A stretch of 64,000 nt of DNA from Ciona intestinalis (Eukaryota > Chordata > Ascidiacea > Phlebobranchia > Cionidae), in assembly GCF_000224145.3 (NCBI RefSeq), contig NC_020175.2:1304881-1368880 (forward strand), written 5' to 3'. The position numbers were made by a program, and so were the translations under genes. Numbering within the stretch: the first letter of the stretch is position 1; every line of letters starts with the position of its first letter. Shown here piece by piece: positions 10,401 to 21,600 of the stretch. Under the pieces are notes generated by a model. It was given only the letters and a program-made list of their open reading frames with translations. It did no database searches and had not been told where the DNA came from.

Positions 10401-12143
10401 TCTCTCTACCGTTGTGTTTGTGGGTGAATCAAAAGAATGGATCACTGATATAAAGGAGAGAGCTGAAAAGTTGACTGTAAATGCAGGTACGTCAGGACAC
10501 AGTAATCTAGGTTTACTATAATGTATTTCCGACAATTCAGGTGCTACAACCCATTAGTGACCACTGAGTTTGAGCAATGTTTGTTAAGTGTCTTGTTTTT
10601 GGCTTGAAACTAAAGTGCTTAAACATATAATGTCACCCCTGTTACAACATGGGATTGTCAATGACAATCACCCAACAAATTTGTCATATCACCCAACAAG
10701 TATACTGTTACACCTATGCTGTAATCATAATACTGATTTATTGTTACATGTAGGCTGATATGTTGTTACATGCAGGCGACCAGGCAGGAGCAGACCTAGG
10801 TCCTCTCATTTCACCAGAAGCAAAAGATCGAGTTTGTCGTCTTATACAGAGTGGAGTTGATGAAGGGGCAAATATACTTTTGGATGGAAGGAATGTTAAT
10901 GTTAAGGGATATGAGAATGGAAACTTCGTGGGACCAACTATTATCACCAATGTTACTGTGAGTATTGGTGGGGTGATGGGCAACACCACAGTGTGCTGCT
11001 ACTGCTAGGTATAACTTATAGAATAAAATTACTTAACTTGTTCCATAAGGGTGAGGTTCTCTGTTACAGTATATTGGGGGACCTAATAGACCATACAATG
11101 CTAAATTATATATTGATATATTGCAAGTAATAAAATAATAATGAAAATTCTTTCTACTTCAGACTGACATGACTTGTTATAGAGAAGAAATATTTGGGCC
11201 AGTATTGGTTGTACTTGAGGCTGATACATTAGATGATGCAATTAATATTACTAATGCTAACCCATATGGTAATGGAACTGCTATCTTCACAAGGAGTGGT
11301 GCAACTGCAAGAAAGTTTATCAATGATATAGGTGAATAGGTGTTAATAACTCTTATAAGTATGGGTATAGTATTTATAAAAAGTCAATAGCTGCAGTTTT
11401 TAATTAGAGGCGTAAGCATGTAACAATTCATATTACCCGTATGTGGCTTGGTTTTAATCACATCTTCTTTGGCTTGGTTTTAATCACGTCTTCTTTGGCT
11501 TGGTTTTAATCACAACTTCTTTGTAGTTTCTAACTTGTTTACTAAGATACATATGGGCCGTATGTTTTTATTAAACTGGTCGGAAAATCAGTGTTTAATG
11601 CACCAAACTTGAAAATAATTATGTCAGTTCAATGTTTGATAAAACCCATGTTTCCAGATGTTGGGCAAGTTGGAGTAAATGTTCCAATACCAGTTCCCCT
11701 TCCAATGTTTTCATTCACTGGCTCGCGTGCCTCGTTCAGAGGAGACACTCACTTTTATGGCAAAGAGGTAAACAATGTGTCCTGTATAATTTATTTTGTA
11801 TTTCCTCTGCTTGTGGTCGTAACTGAGACACTAACTGTTTTAAAATGCAAAAGAGGCAGTGGTAGACAAGCATTTCTATGAAACTTATCTAACTCCTGGG
11901 CTTTAAAGTTTACTGTTTAACTAGTATAGAGATTTTCCGAAGCAACCCTTTAATTTTACAAGAATAATATGTGCTTTTAGGGACTCAAAACATCCTTGTT
12001 TATCATTTTTCTGATATTTTATTTTTGTTATATCCAACCAGGGTATCCAGTTTTACACCCAATTGAAAACCATCACCCAGTTATGGCGAGAAGAAGACGT
12101 GGAACATTCCAAACCTGCAGTTGCAATGCCTGTTATGCGTTAA
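7480..12143 (+). CDS. ALDH6A1: Methylmalonate-semialdehyde dehydrogenase, mitochondrial (13 exons)
   Basis: CoA-acylating aldehyde dehydrogenase converting methylmalonate semialdehyde to propionyl-CoA in valine and thymine breakdown. Exons: 7480-7515, 7594-7638, 7848-7918, 8131-8292, 8726-8804, 9073-9227, 9533-9680, 10023-10186, 10339-10486, 10776-10957, 11163-11331, 11658-11767, 12042-12143. The first two encode a basic Ser-rich leader fitting a mitochondrial presequence. Signature segments are [61 protein letters not shown] (catalytic Cys), EEIFGPV and [16 protein letters not shown], all very close to the human enzyme. Splice phases agree at every junction except around exon 3. There the expected KLFIDGKF needs five T's after AGC but the sequence has four (7858-7861), so the model is one base short (1571 nt, about 523 aa). 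A sequencing or assembly slip is the simplest explanation; real pseudogenisation is unlikely because every other exon is intact. Confidence 0.95.
10542..10612. repeat. SINE body fragment in ALDH6A1 intron
   Basis: The run containing CAACCCATTAGTGACCACTG, followed by GTTTGAGCAA and AAGTGTCTTG, matches the body of the SINE seen at about 5011-5070 and 58620-58680. Head and tail are not recognisable, so it is a fragment. Confidence 0.45.
11444..11523. repeat. 26-bp tandem repeat, about three units
   Basis: The unit, beginning GGCTTGGTTTTAATCAC and ending TCTTCTTT, recurs at 11445, 11471 and 11497 with single-base changes. It is a small intronic minisatellite in ALDH6A1 and leaves both flanking splice sites untouched. 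Confidence 0.85.
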
Positions 12144-13017
12144 ACACTCGATATCGCAAAATCACAAAGTTTACCTTTTTAAATTCAATTTTAAGCCAAT
12201 TAAATCGTGATTAATATTTTATTTAACCGTTCCAAAAGTTTATAGTTTGATTGTTTAGTTCTGTGTCAAGTATCTGTATTTGCTTTAAGGTTAATTATGA
12301 TAACTAACTGGGAGTGTTAAACAAAATATTGAAGTAGTCGCACATTTATTAAGAGATTGTGCAATTTATAAACCTGACTATTGTACAGTGTTTTTTGGTG
12401 TTGTGTAATTATAATATAAAAAGCTTGGCTAATGATATGGTTTTAATCATGTTATCTAAATCCAACAGTTTTCCATGCGGGTAAGGTCCTACAATAAGGC
12501 ACATCGTTGAAAAGTTATGTACATAAGTGCAGCTAACTCAGTAACATTTGGAACAACTGTTTGCAAAGACCTGCTGCTGCTGCCATATGTCGATGTTCAC
12601 TAAGTATCTTCATACATACTTTTGCACAAAACAAAGCGTTCGGAAATGGAAATGGTTAAACAGCACTTCCTGTCGAGGTAGCATTACAGTTCGAGAGAAT
12701 TGTGAAGTACTAAGACATGTTAAGTAGCATAAGTTAACGATTGTTGTTTTTTAGTTTATCCTTAAAAAATTGTTATTATTTCAATACGAACTTATATGAG
12801 GTAAAATAAGAAACGTAGTTGTGGACCCCAAACAAATATATATATTTTTAAAGATATTGAAATATGTCGTGACTTTGGGGACTTTCCCTGGTACAAAAAT
12901 GTTTAGGTTTTTACTCAGTATCGAGTAATTTTCTGGTCAAATTTCCGGTTACTGAGTAATTTTCTGGTCAAAAAAGACGTAGTAAACAGTTTAGGTACTA
13001 GTTTTGGTTTGTGGGGA
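12144..13017. other. Intergenic region upstream of the PNPO-like array
   Basis: No coding exon seen. Close to the PNPO-like start it has two copies of GAGTAATTTTCTGGTCAAA (12923-12941 and 12954-12972). They are flanked by ACTCAGTA and TACTGAGT, which are inverted to each other. The doubled motif lies about 50-95 bp before the ATG and could be part of the promoter or 5' leader. Confidence 0.4.
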
Positions 13018-13776
13018 ATGAGCTTGCTACGTAACGTTATTATAAAGTGTGTTCTAAACGGTTGGAAAGATATACCACGCGTTATGTCGGTCAAGGATAT
13101 TTGTGACATTCGAAAACCTTACAAAGATGAAACAGAAACATTTTTGGAGGTTCATTTGGAAAGTAGAGACCCGATTGTGTTGTTCGGACATTGGTTTGAA
13201 AAAGCACGAGCAACTCCTAACATAGACGAACCGAACTCAATGACTTTAGCTACTGTAAAGAGCAACGGCAGGCCTGCCGCAAGGACCGTTCTTATGAAAG
13301 GTTTTGGTCAAGATGGGTTTCGTTTTTTTACCAATTATCGTGGCGCAAAAGCTCAGCAGATTGAGCAGACGCCATTTGCAGCTTTGGTGTTTTACTGGCC
13401 ACTGCTGTGCAGGTCAGTTCGTGTTGAAGGGGCTGTGGAAAAATTGGACAAATTGGCTTCCGATGAATACTTTAACAGGCGGCCAAGGGCGAACCAAATA
13501 GCTGCACATGTAAGTCAGAACCAAAGTGCGCCTGTGTCAAGTAGACAAGCCCTACTTGACAGACAGGAAAAAATAACAAATGAGTTCGAAGGAAAAGAAG
13601 TGACTCGACCAGATTTCTGGGGTGGATATGTTGTTCAACCTGATCTTATGGAATTCTGGCAAGGGCAGGGATCCAGAATGAGTGATCGTATTGTGTTTAC
13701 AAAGAAGAATGAAACTTCTGGTGATTTTGTGCAGGAAGGTGATAACGGCTGGGTGTACCAACGACTGGAGCCATAA
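13018..13776 (+). CDS. PNPO: Pyridoxamine/pyridoxine 5'-phosphate oxidase, array copy 1
   Basis: FMN-dependent oxidase that makes pyridoxal 5'-phosphate from pyridoxine or pyridoxamine phosphate. The intronless frame encodes 252 residues (human about 261). The family core is clear: SMTLATVKSNGRPAARTVLMKGF with the substrate Lys, GFRFFTNYRGAKA, FAALVFYWPLLCRSVRVEG, EYFNRRPRANQIA with the Tyr and Arg of the phosphate pocket, FWGGYVVQP, MEFWQGQGSRMSDRIVF and the terminal YQRLEP. Against E. coli numbering recalled from memory, Lys72, Tyr129, Arg133 and Arg197 are kept, Ser137 is Asn, and His199 is Ser. The first 22 residues (MSLLRNVIIKCVLNGWKDIP) are basic and hydrophobic and might target mitochondria; an in-frame Met at 13084 is an alternative start. 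A likely poly(A) signal is at 13909-13914. This is the copy most likely to be a true PNPO. Confidence 0.9.
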   Translation: MSLLRNVIIKCVLNGWKDIPRVMSVKDICDIRKPYKDETETFLEVHLESRDPIVLFGHWFEKARATPNIDEPNSMTLATVKSNGRPAARTVLMKGFGQDGFRFFTNYRGAKAQQIEQTPFAALVFYWPLLCRSVRVEGAVEKLDKLASDEYFNRRPRANQIAAHVSQNQSAPVSSRQALLDRQEKITNEFEGKEVTRPDFWGGYVVQPDLMEFWQGQGSRMSDRIVFTKKNETSGDFVQEGDNGWVYQRLEP

Positions 13777-14031
13777 AGTGTAATGTTAACAATTTTATCT
13801 ATTTGGGATCTTATAATTGTATTTATTTATCATGGTATCATCTTTAACTTTGCATGAAAAGATGAAATATATACAGAATGCTGATAATGCAATTTATAAA
13901 CTTATTTCAATAAATACCATAAAGTTAAAAAAAAAAACTTTTTTAAATTAAAAAACTTTAAAAACTTCTTTAAAATTTGAACAGCAGCTGTATGTTTGTA
14001 ACTTTGTTAACTGTACTTAAGGATTGGGCAA

Positions 14032-14658
14032 ATGGATGACAAAGCCAGTGCTGTATTTGATGTGACAGATAAAAACACTGATCCAATTAATTTGTTTAAG
14101 AAATGGTACGACACAGCACAAGAAGCTGGTGTTGTGAATGCTGATTCTATGATGGTAGCGACTGTTAAAAGTGATGCCACCCTATCTGCAAGAATCGTTT
14201 CACTACAAGGTTTTGATGAAAAAGGATTTCGTTTTTCCACCAACTACAACAGTGTTAAAGCTAAAGAGTTGGAATTAAATCCTAATGTTGCTTTAGTGTT
14301 TTTCTGGAACCTGATTCAACGATCTGTTCGAGTTGAAGGAACTGTAGAGAAATTTTCAGATGAAGAGTCAGATAACTGCTTCAACAAATTGCCGCCATCT
14401 TTAAAGTTTGGTGTCCACGTGGGTGAGAATCAGAGCTCTGTCATAGCCAGTAGGGAAATGTTGGTTAAAAGAGTTGCTACATTGACCCAGGAACTCGCTG
14501 GAAAAGAAATAACTCGCCCGTCGTTCCTAGGAGGTTACACAGTGAAGCCGCATCGATTTGAGTTCTGGAAAGGTCAGAAAGATTGGATGACAGACAGGAT
14601 TCTATTCATAAAAAAGAGTGGATTGCCAGGCTGGACCATTCAACGCTTGGAACCTTAA
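14032..14658 (+). CDS. PNPO-like flavin split-barrel protein, array copy 2 (substrate site lost)
   Basis: Intronless, 208 residues, 255 bp after copy 1. The PNPO fold is intact: MVATVKSDATLSARIV, GFDEKGFRFSTNYNSVKA, NVALVFFWNLIQRSVRVEG, NQSSVIASREML, FLGGYTVKP, FEFWKGQKDWMTDRILF and WTIQRLEP. The FMN-contacting Arg, QSS, Trp and final DR positions are kept. The residues that hold the vitamin B6 phosphate are changed: the catalytic-loop Lys is Gln (RIVSLQ), the Tyr-Arg-Ser of YFxxRPxxxS are Cys, Leu and Leu, and the R-L-H triad is W-M-T. It therefore probably binds flavin but not pyridoxine phosphate. The true substrate is unknown. Lacks the N-terminal extension of copy 1. A possible poly(A) signal is at 14791-14796. 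Confidence 0.85.
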   Translation: MDDKASAVFDVTDKNTDPINLFKKWYDTAQEAGVVNADSMMVATVKSDATLSARIVSLQGFDEKGFRFSTNYNSVKAKELELNPNVALVFFWNLIQRSVRVEGTVEKFSDEESDNCFNKLPPSLKFGVHVGENQSSVIASREMLVKRVATLTQELAGKEITRPSFLGGYTVKPHRFEFWKGQKDWMTDRILFIKKSGLPGWTIQRLEP

Positions 14659-15200
14659 TACAAATCTTTATCTGTGTACTATTTTACAGATAATTCAACT
14701 CAGGCCTTAATCCCAGGTCCCATAACGTGCCTCGGTATAAGACCCTACCCTTACATAACGCCATTGTGCATATTCTTTTTTAATGTACATAATAAATGCT
14801 GATTTGCTAGTTCCATTTCACTTAATTATGCTTAAGTGCTTGCAGGTTTCCTATTTCCATTGACTGCAATCAAAAGTAGCTAAGGCAATGATTGTACAAC
14901 AACATTTTACTTTTATTGTTTGCTGATACTGCCTTTTCATTTTCATGTTGGCTTACGCAGTAATATCATATAGTTTTCATCTTCTTGGTTACAAAGTTAC
15001 AAATGCGATGCCGATACTGTGTAGTTGATTAGTTTTCGTATATGTTGTAGGCTCTAGCTCTAGTGGCAAATTCTGCAATTCAGATGTAACCACTTGGTTG
15101 GAGCAAATATTGTTCATCAGTAACAACATCGAGCTTCCTGGTGTTAATATTTGCATTCTAAGCTTTCTATGGTTGCTTTCTATGCAGGTCCTCCAGATAA
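14659..15200. other. Spacer between PNPO-like copies 2 and 3
   Basis: 542 bp without a coding exon or recognised transposon. Contains the copy 2 poly(A) signal (14791-14796). The rest presumably carries the copy 3 promoter. Confidence 0.4.
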
Positions 15201-15929
15201 ATGTTCAGGTCATGTTTTAAGTTCAGTAGGAAATTGAATCAACAATATTTTTATACAAGTTATCCAATAAACTTCATTGCTAGTTTGAATAATTGCAAAG
15301 AAATGAATCAAAACAAAGTTTCCGTATTTGATGTGAAAGATAAAGACACCAATCCTTTTGATTTGTTCAAGGAATGGTTTGATGCTGCGAAAGATGGTGG
15401 TGTTGTACAACCTGATGCTATGGTTCTTTCAACAGTGAAAAGTGACCATACTCCTTCATCACGCTTTGTGTTACTTTCAGGCTTTGATGAAAAAGGATTT
15501 CGTTTCTGCACCAATTACAACAGTGACAAAGCAAGTGCTATTGAAAAAAATCCGAATGTTTCTCTGGCTTTTTACTGGAACCTAATACGGCATTCGGTCC
15601 GGATTGAAGGAACAGCGGAAAAACTTTCAAGTGAGGATTCTGACAAATGCTTCAACAACTTGCCAGAGTCGTTTCAAATTGGTCTCCACGTGGGTGAGCA
15701 CCAGAGCTCAGTTATCGCCAATCGTAAAGTAATGGAAGACAAGATAGATAAGTTGACCAAAGAATTATCTGGGAAAAAAATATCGCGGCCATACTTCTGG
15801 GGTGGGTATGTTGTAAAACCGAAAAGTATTGAATTTTGGAAAGGACACAGGGATTGGATTGCAGATAGAATCCTTTTTACAAAAGAAGTTGGAAATCATG
15901 GATGGAAGATACAAAGATTAACTTCTTAA
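15201..15929 (+). CDS. PNPO-like flavin split-barrel protein, array copy 3 (substrate site lost)
   Basis: Intronless, 242 residues from the ATG at 15201, or 208 from the Met at 15303, which aligns with the copy 2 start. The extra N-terminus (MFRSCFKFSRKLNQQYFYTS...) is basic and free of acids, suggesting an organelle presequence. The core closely matches copy 2: VLSTVKSDHTPSSRFVLLSG, GFDEKGFRFCTNYNSDKA, NVSLAFYWNLIRHSVRIEG, HVGEHQSSVIANR, FWGGYVVKP and IEFWKGHRDWIADRILF. Substrate-pocket positions are again altered (Lys to Ser; Tyr, Arg and Ser to Cys, Leu and Phe; R-L-H to W-I-A) while flavin positions remain. Copies 2 and 3 resemble each other far more than copy 1, so they arose by a later duplication after the substrate site had changed. 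Confidence 0.85.
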   Translation: MFRSCFKFSRKLNQQYFYTSYPINFIASLNNCKEMNQNKVSVFDVKDKDTNPFDLFKEWFDAAKDGGVVQPDAMVLSTVKSDHTPSSRFVLLSGFDEKGFRFCTNYNSDKASAIEKNPNVSLAFYWNLIRHSVRIEGTAEKLSSEDSDKCFNNLPESFQIGLHVGEHQSSVIANRKVMEDKIDKLTKELSGKKISRPYFWGGYVVKPKSIEFWKGHRDWIADRILFTKEVGNHGWKIQRLTS

Positions 15930-16165
15930 TATTAATGATTTCTTGTTTGTTATTATTACTATGCATTAAATGATAATTTTGAAAGTTATAAAATACAACC
16001 TTGTGGCAGGGCCAGGGTATGCTATGAAATAGGAAACCCATGTTGTAATATCTAATCTAAGTTGTGATTTATTCAATTATATCATACCAATTTTTTATTT
16101 ATTATTAATCTGTAATCGTACTGAAAGATGCAATTTTTCATCCAGCTCAATTGTTATATTCACTA

Positions 16166-18065
16166 ATGAATATTGTGAGTACTTTAAACAGTCCAGTACC
16201 TATAGCTAAGTTTCAATACATATGTGGGGTAAGATGGACCAACCCTGACCCCAAAAATGTGATTTATCCGAATGGAGATCTGGGAAAAGAAAAAGGATAT
16301 ATTGTGATGAGAAAATCTTTTTACTGGCTTGCCACTGCTGGTTCTGAATTAGCAGGGGAATGTTTTTATTACATCTTCTTCCCTTCATGTGCATGGGTGT
16401 TCAATCTTGGTGTTGCAAGAAGGTCTTTATTGTTCTTATCAACTTCTATGCTGCTCGGACAAAGCTTGAAGGTATTTGTTTTTAAATCAACTCATTGTTT
16501 GCTGGTAAGTTGACTTAATATCTTTCCTACACAGGATGTACTCAAGTTACCACGGCCTTCTTCACCACCCGTTATCAGGCTTGAAGCAACTTATGAGACT
16601 GAGTATGGAATGCCTTCAACGCACACAATAGCTGCAATAGCTGTCTCATTTTCACTGTTGTTATTTACATCTGATATATATAAGGTATGTATATATGTTG
16701 TTGGCAACAGTGAAAAATAACTTCTGGCAATGTTTTGTTTTGTGAACTTCAAAGCACCAATGTTTCGCCAGCTGTACCAATATATGAGTAGCTTTGGCTT
16801 CATACACTTCACAATCTATTACAAAAACATGTTCTCCTTTAGTTATAATGTAACTATTCTGCTAAAGGGAAACTAGTTGTTATGGTATGTTGTTTTCATA
16901 AACAGATAAACTATGCAAGTGGATTGACTGCTGCTACCATGTGGTCTCTTATTGTAATGTTGAGCAGAATATATCTGGGTATGCATTCACTACTGGTAAG
17001 TGTCTTATGGATTGCAAGAATTTAAATAGTAACAGCTTAATGTGAGTTCAGTGTATGTTAGGGTTCACCAGCCATATTTTTAACTGGTGCTCTTTCAGTC
17101 TTCCCCCACTTTTTATCCATAACATGTTTTGCTGTTGAATCCCAACTCTTTTATGATCCAATAACGATATTAGTTTTCAGACATTGGTTAGTTTTGGACT
17201 TAAGCTACTGAACAATTTTACCTTCTGGACAAGTACATTTACCTAAACTAACAACTTTTTAGTGGGAATAACAGAAAATACCTCATTCCATAATCACACA
17301 GGATATTGCAGCTGGTGCTTCTTTTGTTGGCTTCTTATTATCAGTTCTACCACGAGCTATTTACTGGTTTGATTCGACACAGTTGGCATCATCCCATTTA
17401 CCAACTTGTGTGTTTGGTGCTTGTACAATATTCGTGTCATGGCTGGTGTTTCAACTTGATAGCAAGGTTGATAAGAAAACAGGAGAGGCAAGATGGAACA
17501 CGGCACGGGGCGATACGGCTGAGATATTAGGATGGTGTTTGGGTATGGTTGGGTTTTACTGTAAATGTTCATTAAGGATTATAGTATTAGTGTTGCTTTT
17601 GTCTAAAATTCATAAACATGGTCCCATTATTCTAATTTACATTTTACAATGTTCTTTACTATTCTTCTAGCACAAACAAAGTTTTTTACCTTTTCTTTTC
17701 ATTTAACCTTGAAATATTTGATTTGTTATACAGGTTTCATGGTAGGTTCTAGATACAGCATTCTGAACGGAATCTTGCCCAAAACGTCAATCTCCACTTT
17801 AACACAAAGCTTCAAATTACCAAGTTACAATATGTTGGTGCGATTTCTGGTGGGCGGGACTTTGTTAGGCACTTCTACATTACTATGCAGAAAGTTTTTA
17901 TTCCATACTTTCTCCTACCTCAATGGTTATCATAAGTTGGATAAAGCAGAAGCAAAAAAGAAACTTTGGGTTGAGTTTCCGTATAAGTTTCTAACCACTT
18001 TGTTTTCAGGTCTTCTTGGCACTACTGTAGTACCTCATGTATTGCAGTCTTTTAATCTTTGGTAG
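16166..18065 (+). CDS. SGPP1: Sphingosine-1-phosphate phosphatase (5 exons)
   Basis: ER-membrane lipid phosphatase that removes phosphate from sphingosine 1-phosphate. Exons: 16166-16471, 16535-16684, 16906-16995, 17302-17542 and 17734-18065, all in phase, giving 372 residues (human SGPP1 441, SGPP2 399). The three motifs of the PAP2/lipid phosphatase superfamily are present: KDVLKLPRPSSPP with the conserved Lys and Arg-Pro, YGMPSTHT with the active-site His, and SRIYLGMHSLLD with the second His and Asp. RGDTAEILG and GSRYS, typical of the SGPP subgroup, follow. Several hydrophobic spans are visible (ECFYYIFFPSCAWVF, ISVSFSLLL-like, and FLTTLFSGLLGTTVVPHVL). SGPP1 and SGPP2 cannot be separated by eye, so the symbol stands for the family. 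The N-terminal cytosolic extension is shorter than in vertebrates. Confidence 0.92.
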
Positions 18066-18672
18066 CAACAATTTTTTTTATGCTATAAGAGTGAGGTATT
18101 ATAGCAAGACACACTATGGGACTTAGGATGTATACCAAAGTTGTCCTAATTGCTTTTTTATTCATTATTTTTGTAATTCTGTAGAATGTCCACTGTAATC
18201 ATTTGTATCTTATATTGTAGCTGTCATTTTAAAGCTCCGAAACACTTCAAAATAGAAATATTATTGCTAGCTTATCTATGCATAGGCCCTAACCTGAAAT
18301 TTTGGCCACAGTTGGCACAATTACCTCTAAATAGCCACGACTTCATCTTCAAGTTATCATCCTACTTGTTTTAAAAGTGAAACAAGTTTTGTAAAAATCT
18401 TTATATCCATGTAAAGTTAAAAAAACCATCTCTGAAAACAAACCCAAAGTGAAATCAATTTTTCAACAGCACTTTTTTTGTCTTTCTGTAGAAACTTGTT
18501 GTAGTTGTTGTTGTGCTATGATTTGTTGGAATGGTAATACAGAGTATTATATACACTATCAAGCCCACGGTCCATGATATGCTGTACAGAGATATTCGAA
18601 CATGCATAAAACATCATAGACATCTGGAACTAGAACAATAGAGTCGTAGCATCCATGTTTGCTCCCAAATGC
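18066..18672. other. Convergent 3' flanks of SGPP and the minus-strand ZNF839-like gene
   Basis: About 600 bp with no coding exon. It holds both 3' UTRs, since the two genes converge here. A short stretch near 18305-18335 (TTGGCACAATTACC followed by CTAAATA) resembles 29690-29710, perhaps an old dispersed repeat. Confidence 0.4.
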
Positions 18673-21600
18673 TCAAGTCTCTGATAGAGGTGGGACCACA
18701 GAAGCCTCAGCAGGTTGGTCGCTCATCTGAGCAGTAGTGGTCAGCACCTACATGGTAAAGTTGGATTAATAATATTTACTTTTGTCTGGCTCGATTTCAG
18801 TGGCAATGATTGAAGAATAATTAAATTAAAATGAAAAGATATGATATAGTTACAAAGCAACAGTCATTAAATCTCACTTTTAGTTAGAAACAAAGCGTGG
18901 TCGATATACCGATGTTAATTTATTCTGCTTATCTACAGTAAAAACTGCTTCATTACAAACTTGCAATATATCCAAGATTTTCCAATCTTTCAGGTCTTAT
19001 ATAGCATTTCTTAATACCAGTTCCCCTACTCAATTATTACCTATTTCTTGTAACATAATTTGCATCAATCAGTTTTATTAATACAAAGCTATAAAAATCA
19101 GTTCACTTGTGCGTTGCACCACACTGTAAACACCAGTGGTTGAAAAACTGTGTTTTGAATTGTAAAATGTAAAATAATGATTTTCACCAATCCTATACCA
19201 CTATGGACATTTCATAGAGCTATAACGTAATGGAATTTATTGCGATCTACTGAATCAAAAACATATTAGAACTAAAGTTTTCATCACAATGAAATGAATT
19301 ATTAAGCTTGAAACAAAATTACACTGCAGGGTTTTGTAAAAGGCAGACCTGGTCTGTTGCTTCAGTGTTTTCCTCTGTGCTTGTCATGTAAACATTGCCA
19401 TCTTCACCCTGGGTAGTTGGAATGAAGGAAAACAAACTTTTATAAAACAAATGCTGATTGGCTGTAGTGTAAACATAAAAGCGGCAAAACTTTTTTAAAA
19501 TGCAGGGGATGCAGGAATAGTTGAATGCCTACTTCTATGAAACAAATATAACTTATTGGTTGTTATGTTTATCGCTAAGTTTTAGGTTAGGCATGCCCAC
19601 TTCACCAATCAAGGTTTTGCACACATGAGGATAACTGTATTTTTACAATGCCACCTCTTATTTCGTTATTTTGCTTAAAATTTTATGTTTTATAATTTTG
19701 GTGCCTTTTTATATACTCTATCAAAACACCCAATAGTAACACGTATATACCTGCACAAAAGTTGCTCCTGGTTGTCCTATTATATAACCATCGTCGGTCT
19801 GTATGAGGGTGTAGCCTTCAGGTAGTTCCACGTATTGACCGTCACCGATTGACACTAATTGTTTACCCTCCTCTGCGGACACCAACCCCCCTGACCCATC
19901 ATCCATCACCATAGTGGTGCCTTCCTGGTCAGTGGTAGTGGTGTTTGTATCCATGGCTGTCGCAAGTTCACTGGTTGCTGCTGCAAGGAGTTGGTTGTTG
20001 TATTATAAACAAATATTTTATTAAATTATTTAAAAACTCAAGCTGACTGGCAGCATTTGGACAGTATAAACTAGTTAAATAGTTGTTTTAGAGATTTTTT
20101 TTAAAGTCCATGATATTCGATAGAAATTTGTTGTTTCATTTTTCAGACTTCCCAAACTAAGAGGTCTGTGTTGTGCGCACACTGCATCACAAAAAGTCAA
20201 TATATTAGGAATTCTTCGATACTACATCTGTCTTAATAAGTTCTTCAAAATGGCATAGTGAACCTATTACCAAACATTAGATGTTTCAAGTTTTATGTGG
20301 CATGACAGTGCTTTTTTACAATTCAAAACCCCCACACTTTATATAGGACATTATTCAATAGCACATACCTGCACTACCAGCCTCATTACTTTGTGCCATT
20401 GTAACACTGGTGTTGTTTTCAGTTCCTTCTGTTGTTGATTGAGTTGCATTGAGTTGTGATTGATGGCGACTTGCTAATTGTAACCTAGCTTGCTCTTGTA
20501 ATGTAGTTTGTGATCCAGGTTGGAGATAATTTGGTTTCCTTACTTGATAACCACTACTTCCCCTCTTCCAACCTGGAGTATACCTTGAGATAAAAGATGT
20601 TGTTAATGTGTTGAATATGTATGTCTGGTTAGGCAAGACTGTAGGACTTTTGGCTTGTTGTTTGTATATAACTGTAACAGACACTACATATTTGTTGTTG
20701 TAATGAAGGTACTAGTGCCACAACTTGGTGGCATAAGACAACACATTTAGAACAATATAATGCATATTTAACCAGAGCAACAAAGTATAACGGTCCAGTG
20801 GCCACAGTGCATGATTGATTCAATGTTCATACAATAATATATCATGCACATTGTAACAAAGGTTTAAGTCCCTATTATAAAACCTCCAGTAGCCATTACG
20901 TCATGGTCATATGTACAGTTAATAGTTATATTAATACAATAATCCACATATATGGCATTGACATATACTACACACCTTGAGTCTTTCCTCACATAATTAG
21001 CACTAGATTCATGATAAGTAGCCTTCTGGTATGGAACTTTGGGTGGGTTCAAACGATTCTTTTTACGAGCCTGAAACGCTGGACCAAAAATAAAATATTA
21101 ATACCTTAACATATGATTAACCGTGGTATTTTATTTATTTTGCTTGAATGTTTTTCAAATGTTTGATTGGCAAGATTTTACCACCTCTGCTTAGTCAAGG
21201 AGAAAGGAGTAAATATCATAGACATTACCTTTATCTGTGAGATCGGGCAGTGTGAGTCTGTGTAATGGTGGTTCCATTTTACACGCCATCCTGAATGAAT
21301 TAGCAGCGATCATCTGTGAGGTTGTACGTTGGTGGATGCCGCATATATGAGCATCGATGCTTGAACTGTTGATGTTAAGTGACTCTGCTGCCTGCAGTGA
21401 TTGATAGCTTGTTGTTAAACCACTTAAACTTATATTAAAATAGATATTGTCCACATCGTACAGGTGGAGGTGCATAATGAAACTGGTTTGCGCATTCTTG
21501 AATTAAAACAATGAAGATTGTGAGTAAAAACCTATGGCATGTGTGCATGGCATGCCACGGTACATTATGGTTTACAGTTTTGGGCCATAGTTGCCCCATT

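Noticed and set aside
16222-16240. MITE-like string GTGGGGTAAGATGGACC inside the SGPP first exon
   Set aside because: It encodes conserved SGPP residues (CGVRWTNP) and lacks the rest of the MITE, so the resemblance is chance.
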